64,000 bases of DNA from an uncultured Myxococcales bacterium (GTDB taxonomy: Bacteria; Myxococcota_A; UBA9042), in contig CAJBNH010000138.1 of NCBI GenBank assembly GCA_903955385.1, positions 1 through 64,000 of the forward strand, in the 5' to 3' direction. Under the pieces are notes generated by a model, which worked only from the letters and a program-made list of their open reading frames with translations, was not told the origin of the DNA and made no database searches. Below, piece after piece: positions 61,987 through 64,000 of the stretch. A program made the translations under genes and the position numbers. The stretch's first letter is position 1; each line of letters starts with the position of its first letter.

Positions 61987-62706
61987 ATGAACACCCCCAT
62001 GCTCTTCTCCGCTTTTCCGTCGTTGCTGGCTCAGGTCGAGATGGATCCGCTCACCGCGGCTGTCCAGTCACGTGGCATGGTGCTGGCCACCCTGCTGGTG
62101 CTGATCGTGCTGTCGGTGCTGTCGTGGATCGTGATCGGCAGCCGGTTCTGGGCTTTGCACAATCTCCGCAAGGAAATCGCGGTCTTCCGCGGGTCCTTCA
62201 GCAAGTACCTGGACCTGGCGCCCGCTGCCGAGGCGCTGGGCAAGCGCCACGTCGCCTTGCCGCACGTGCGTTTGATGGCGGCGGTGCTCAAGGAAATGCA
62301 CCAGCTGGAGACCTTGGGGCCGCTCGAAGAGGTCGATCTCGAGGCCATCGAGCGCTCCATGCGCCGCGCTTCGGAACCCCTGGTCGAGGAGCTCGAGGCC
62401 GGTCTGAGCCTGCTCGGCACCACGGCGTCGGCCGCTCCGTTCATCGGTCTGTTCGGCACCGTGTGGGGCATCATGGGCGCCTTCGGGGGGCTGGCCGACT
62501 CTGGCACCGTCCTGCAGACCGTCGCACCGCACATCGCCCAAGCACTCGTCGCCACCGCCGTGGGCCTGCTCGCCGCCATCCCCGCCGCCATGGCCTACAA
62601 CGGTCTGGGCCGCATGTCGCGTCGTCTGATCACCGACCTTGACGGCTTCGGCCTCGAGCTGCTCAACCTCGTGCGCCGTCAGCACCTTCGCAAGAAGGCA
62701 TCCTAA
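61987..62706 (+). CDS. tolQ: TolQ/ExbB-type proton channel
   Basis: A 239-residue inner-membrane protein of the MotA/TolQ/ExbB family, with three membrane helices: one near residues 30-50 (VLATLLVLIVLSVLSWIVIG) and two in the second half, around GTTASAAPFIGLFGTVWGIMGAF and HIAQALVATAVGLLAAIPAAMAY, with the typical GLFGTVWGI signature. With TolR it uses the proton gradient to power the Tol envelope-constriction machine or a TonB-type system. The start at 61987 is the best ATG; the ribosome site is weak, and a start at 62041 is possible. tolR follows 14 bp downstream. Confidence 0.9.
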   Translation: MNTPMLFSAFPSLLAQVEMDPLTAAVQSRGMVLATLLVLIVLSVLSWIVIGSRFWALHNLRKEIAVFRGSFSKYLDLAPAAEALGKRHVALPHVRLMAAVLKEMHQLETLGPLEEVDLEAIERSMRRASEPLVEELEAGLSLLGTTASAAPFIGLFGTVWGIMGAFGGLADSGTVLQTVAPHIAQALVATAVGLLAAIPAAMAYNGLGRMSRRLITDLDGFGLELLNLVRRQHLRKKAS

Positions 62707-62720
62707 CCCCGGAGACCACC

Positions 62721-63287
62721 ATGGCTTTCTCGTCAGGCGGATCGGGGGGGGGGCGCGGCCGCATCGCCCAAGGCACCCTCGCAGAGATCAACGTCACGCC
62801 GCTGGTCGACGTGATGTTGGTGCTGCTGGTGATCTTCATGGTCGCCTCAGCGGTAGAGACGGCGCGCATCTCCCGCGAGGCAGAGACCCTGCGTCAAGTC
62901 GTCACCGACGAAAACGCGCGCCAAGAGGCCACGGGCGAAAACCAAATCCCCGTCAACCTGCCCAAGGTCAAGGCCGACGTCCTGTCGTCCAAGGACAAGC
63001 AGGGCAAGGCGGTCCTGTCGATCGACGAAAACCGCCGCATCTTCCTGGACCGCGACGAAATCATCGACTGCCGCAAAAAGCCCAGTCTCGAAGCCTGCTT
63101 GGATGCGTTTGAGGGTCTCCTGCCCAAGCATCCTAAAGCGCAAGGCCTGCGCGAAGTTCACGTGCGCGCCGACCGTCGGCTGGACTACGGCGTGGTGCTG
63201 GCGTTGATGGCGCGACTGCGGCGGGCAGGCATCGAGCGATTCGGGCTGGTGACGGAAGAGCCGGCGGTGGCACCCGCCAAGCCTTAG
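62721..63287 (+). CDS. tolR: TolR/ExbD-type protein
   Basis: A 188-residue inner-membrane protein of the ExbD/TolR family. CCGGAG precedes ATG 62721. A Gly-rich start (SSGGSGGGRGR) leads into the family signature EINVTPLVDVMLVLLVIFMVA, with the conserved Asp of the proton path in LVDV. The periplasmic part is longer than usual: a charged segment (about 45-110), then VLSIDENRRIFLDRDE and a Cys-containing stretch (DCRKKPSLEACLD), and the typical end VRADRRLDYGVVLALMARLRRAGIERFGLVTE. It partners with tolQ 14 bp upstream and the TolA/TonB-like gene 51 bp downstream. Confidence 0.93.
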   Translation: MAFSSGGSGGGRGRIAQGTLAEINVTPLVDVMLVLLVIFMVASAVETARISREAETLRQVVTDENARQEATGENQIPVNLPKVKADVLSSKDKQGKAVLSIDENRRIFLDRDEIIDCRKKPSLEACLDAFEGLLPKHPKAQGLREVHVRADRRLDYGVVLALMARLRRAGIERFGLVTEEPAVAPAKP

Positions 63288-63338
63288 ATCGTACAGGGAT
63301 TCTTTGTCCGGAAGTGACGGGAGGGCGACAAGACGGTC

Positions 63339-64000
63339 ATGGCACAAGCGGGCACCACGAGAGCCGATCTGGGCGTGGGGATGGGGGTGGCCGCGGCCAT
63401 TCACGTGCTGCTTGGCATCGCCATCATGATCGCGCCCGCAGGCACCGGCCACACCGAAGTCGTCACGGCGCAAGAGGCCGGCTGCTCGTCGGTCGTCAGC
63501 CCGTCCTGCGTCGGTGCCGAGCAGCGCAAGCCCGCCGCTCAAACCGCCGAAGAGAAAGAGGAATCCAAGCCGCTCGACGAGCGCCGTTGCCCTGAGCCGT
63601 TGCGCCGTGGCCTGCGTCGCGAGCACGAGCCGCCCCCGTCCGTCGCCGTCGACCTGTTGCAGGCCGAGCTGGTGGCCGCTCTGGGCAGCGAATCAGGCAA
63701 GGCGGCGCAAGCGGCCGGTCAGCCACTGCCGGTCCCCAAGATCACCGATGGCCTGTTCGGCGACACCAAGCTGGGCAGCATCCTGAACGAAAACGCGGAC
63801 GCCCAAGCCAAGAAGAAGAAGCTGGGCGACATCCTTGGCACCGCGACCGGCAAGGTGGGCGGCGAAGGCAAGGTGAACATGCCCGGCTCGGCCTACGTGC
63901 GTGAAGTGCGGCAGTCCGTGCAAGATCGCTTCGTGTTGCCGCCGTCGGTGCCGGTCTGGGAGCGCGCGGGACTGGTCGCGAAGATTCGCATCACACGCAT
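63339..64000 (+). CDS. TolA/TonB-like energy transducer, partial
   Basis: The first 220 codons of a gene that continues beyond 64000. Residues about 12-32 form the membrane anchor (VGMGVAAAIHVLLGIAIMIA). Charged and Cys-containing segments follow (EKEESKPLDERRCPEP), then a helical region, and from about residue 180 the start of a TolA/TonB C-terminal domain (SAYVREVRQSVQDRFVLPPS, then GLVAKIRIT). Place after tolQ and tolR supports the TolA/TonB role, spanning the periplasm to couple inner-membrane energy to the outer membrane. The ribosome site is distant and weak, so the start is less certain. TolB and Pal may lie just outside. Confidence 0.8.
   Translation, partial: MAQAGTTRADLGVGMGVAAAIHVLLGIAIMIAPAGTGHTEVVTAQEAGCSSVVSPSCVGAEQRKPAAQTAEEKEESKPLDERRCPEPLRRGLRREHEPPPSVAVDLLQAELVAALGSESGKAAQAAGQPLPVPKITDGLFGDTKLGSILNENADAQAKKKKLGDILGTATGKVGGEGKVNMPGSAYVREVRQSVQDRFVLPPSVPVWERAGLVAKIRITR

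Overview
The window is high-GC bacterial DNA (GC-rich third codon positions throughout) and most likely comes from Myxococcota or a close delta-proteobacterial relative. The basis is composition and gene content only: a MYXO-CTERM-like C-terminus (26901-27599), about a dozen lipoproteins with Asp/Thr/Ala-rich linkers, very large cysteine-rich 'CDDGNxCT' repeat proteins, thrombospondin type-3 repeats and Tol genes. I saw no tRNA, rRNA, CRISPR array, prophage or complete insertion sequence.

Layout. 1-9747: small exported proteins (lipoproteins, a one-haem cytochrome lipoprotein, an outer-membrane protein, a metallo-beta-lactamase-fold lipoprotein, an IHF/HU protein, a DUF4139-type lipoprotein with a nested OmpA-like domain, an FGE-fold lipoprotein). 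Several families of short palindromes sharing a GTCAGG core sit between them, and a 107-bp direct repeat flanks the first gene. 9989-16310: a tight four-gene operon of cytoplasmic proteins unlike its surroundings: a large protein with sigma-70 region 2-like stretches, a protein with two HxxxCxxC zinc-finger motifs, and two different amino-group DNA methyltransferases with no visible nuclease. This is my best candidate for an undescribed system. 16431-20867: a two-gene unit making a calcium-binding TSP3-repeat protein, with a near-consensus promoter and a 15-bp palindrome at its predicted start site. 21228-25043: a 1271-residue cysteine-rich lipoprotein ending in a glycine-rich domain. 25240-30197: an MHS-type transporter, a MYXO-CTERM-like protein and two lipoproteins. 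30357-33412: a truncated histone-deacetylase-like remnant diverging from a VWA / MerR-type regulator / unknown-protein operon.

33417-52142 (minus strand): four overlapping or nearly abutting genes, read from 52142 down. They encode a 3902-residue exported protein with RCC1-like repeats, sea-urchin-egg-lectin-type domains, LamG-like domains (two of them nested with lectin domains), about 21 CDDGN modules and a somatomedin-B-like module; a HEAT-repeat protein possibly related to vitellogenin N-domains; and two more cysteine-rich lipoproteins. 52378-60012 (minus): another cysteine-rich lipoprotein, an MlaE-type permease without MlaF or MlaD, a PEGA-like protein and a long S41 protease. 60168-64000 (plus): an HExxH peptidase with TPRs, then TolQ, TolR and the start of a TolA/TonB protein that runs off the window.

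Taken together the window looks like a cell-envelope and cell-surface region. The modular lectin/LamG/CDDGN proteins probably form adhesive or matrix structures outside the cell, next to Tol and lipid-transport components. The methyltransferase operon and the VWA-MerR operon are the two cytoplasmic exceptions. All functions are inferred from sequence motifs read by eye; no database search was run.
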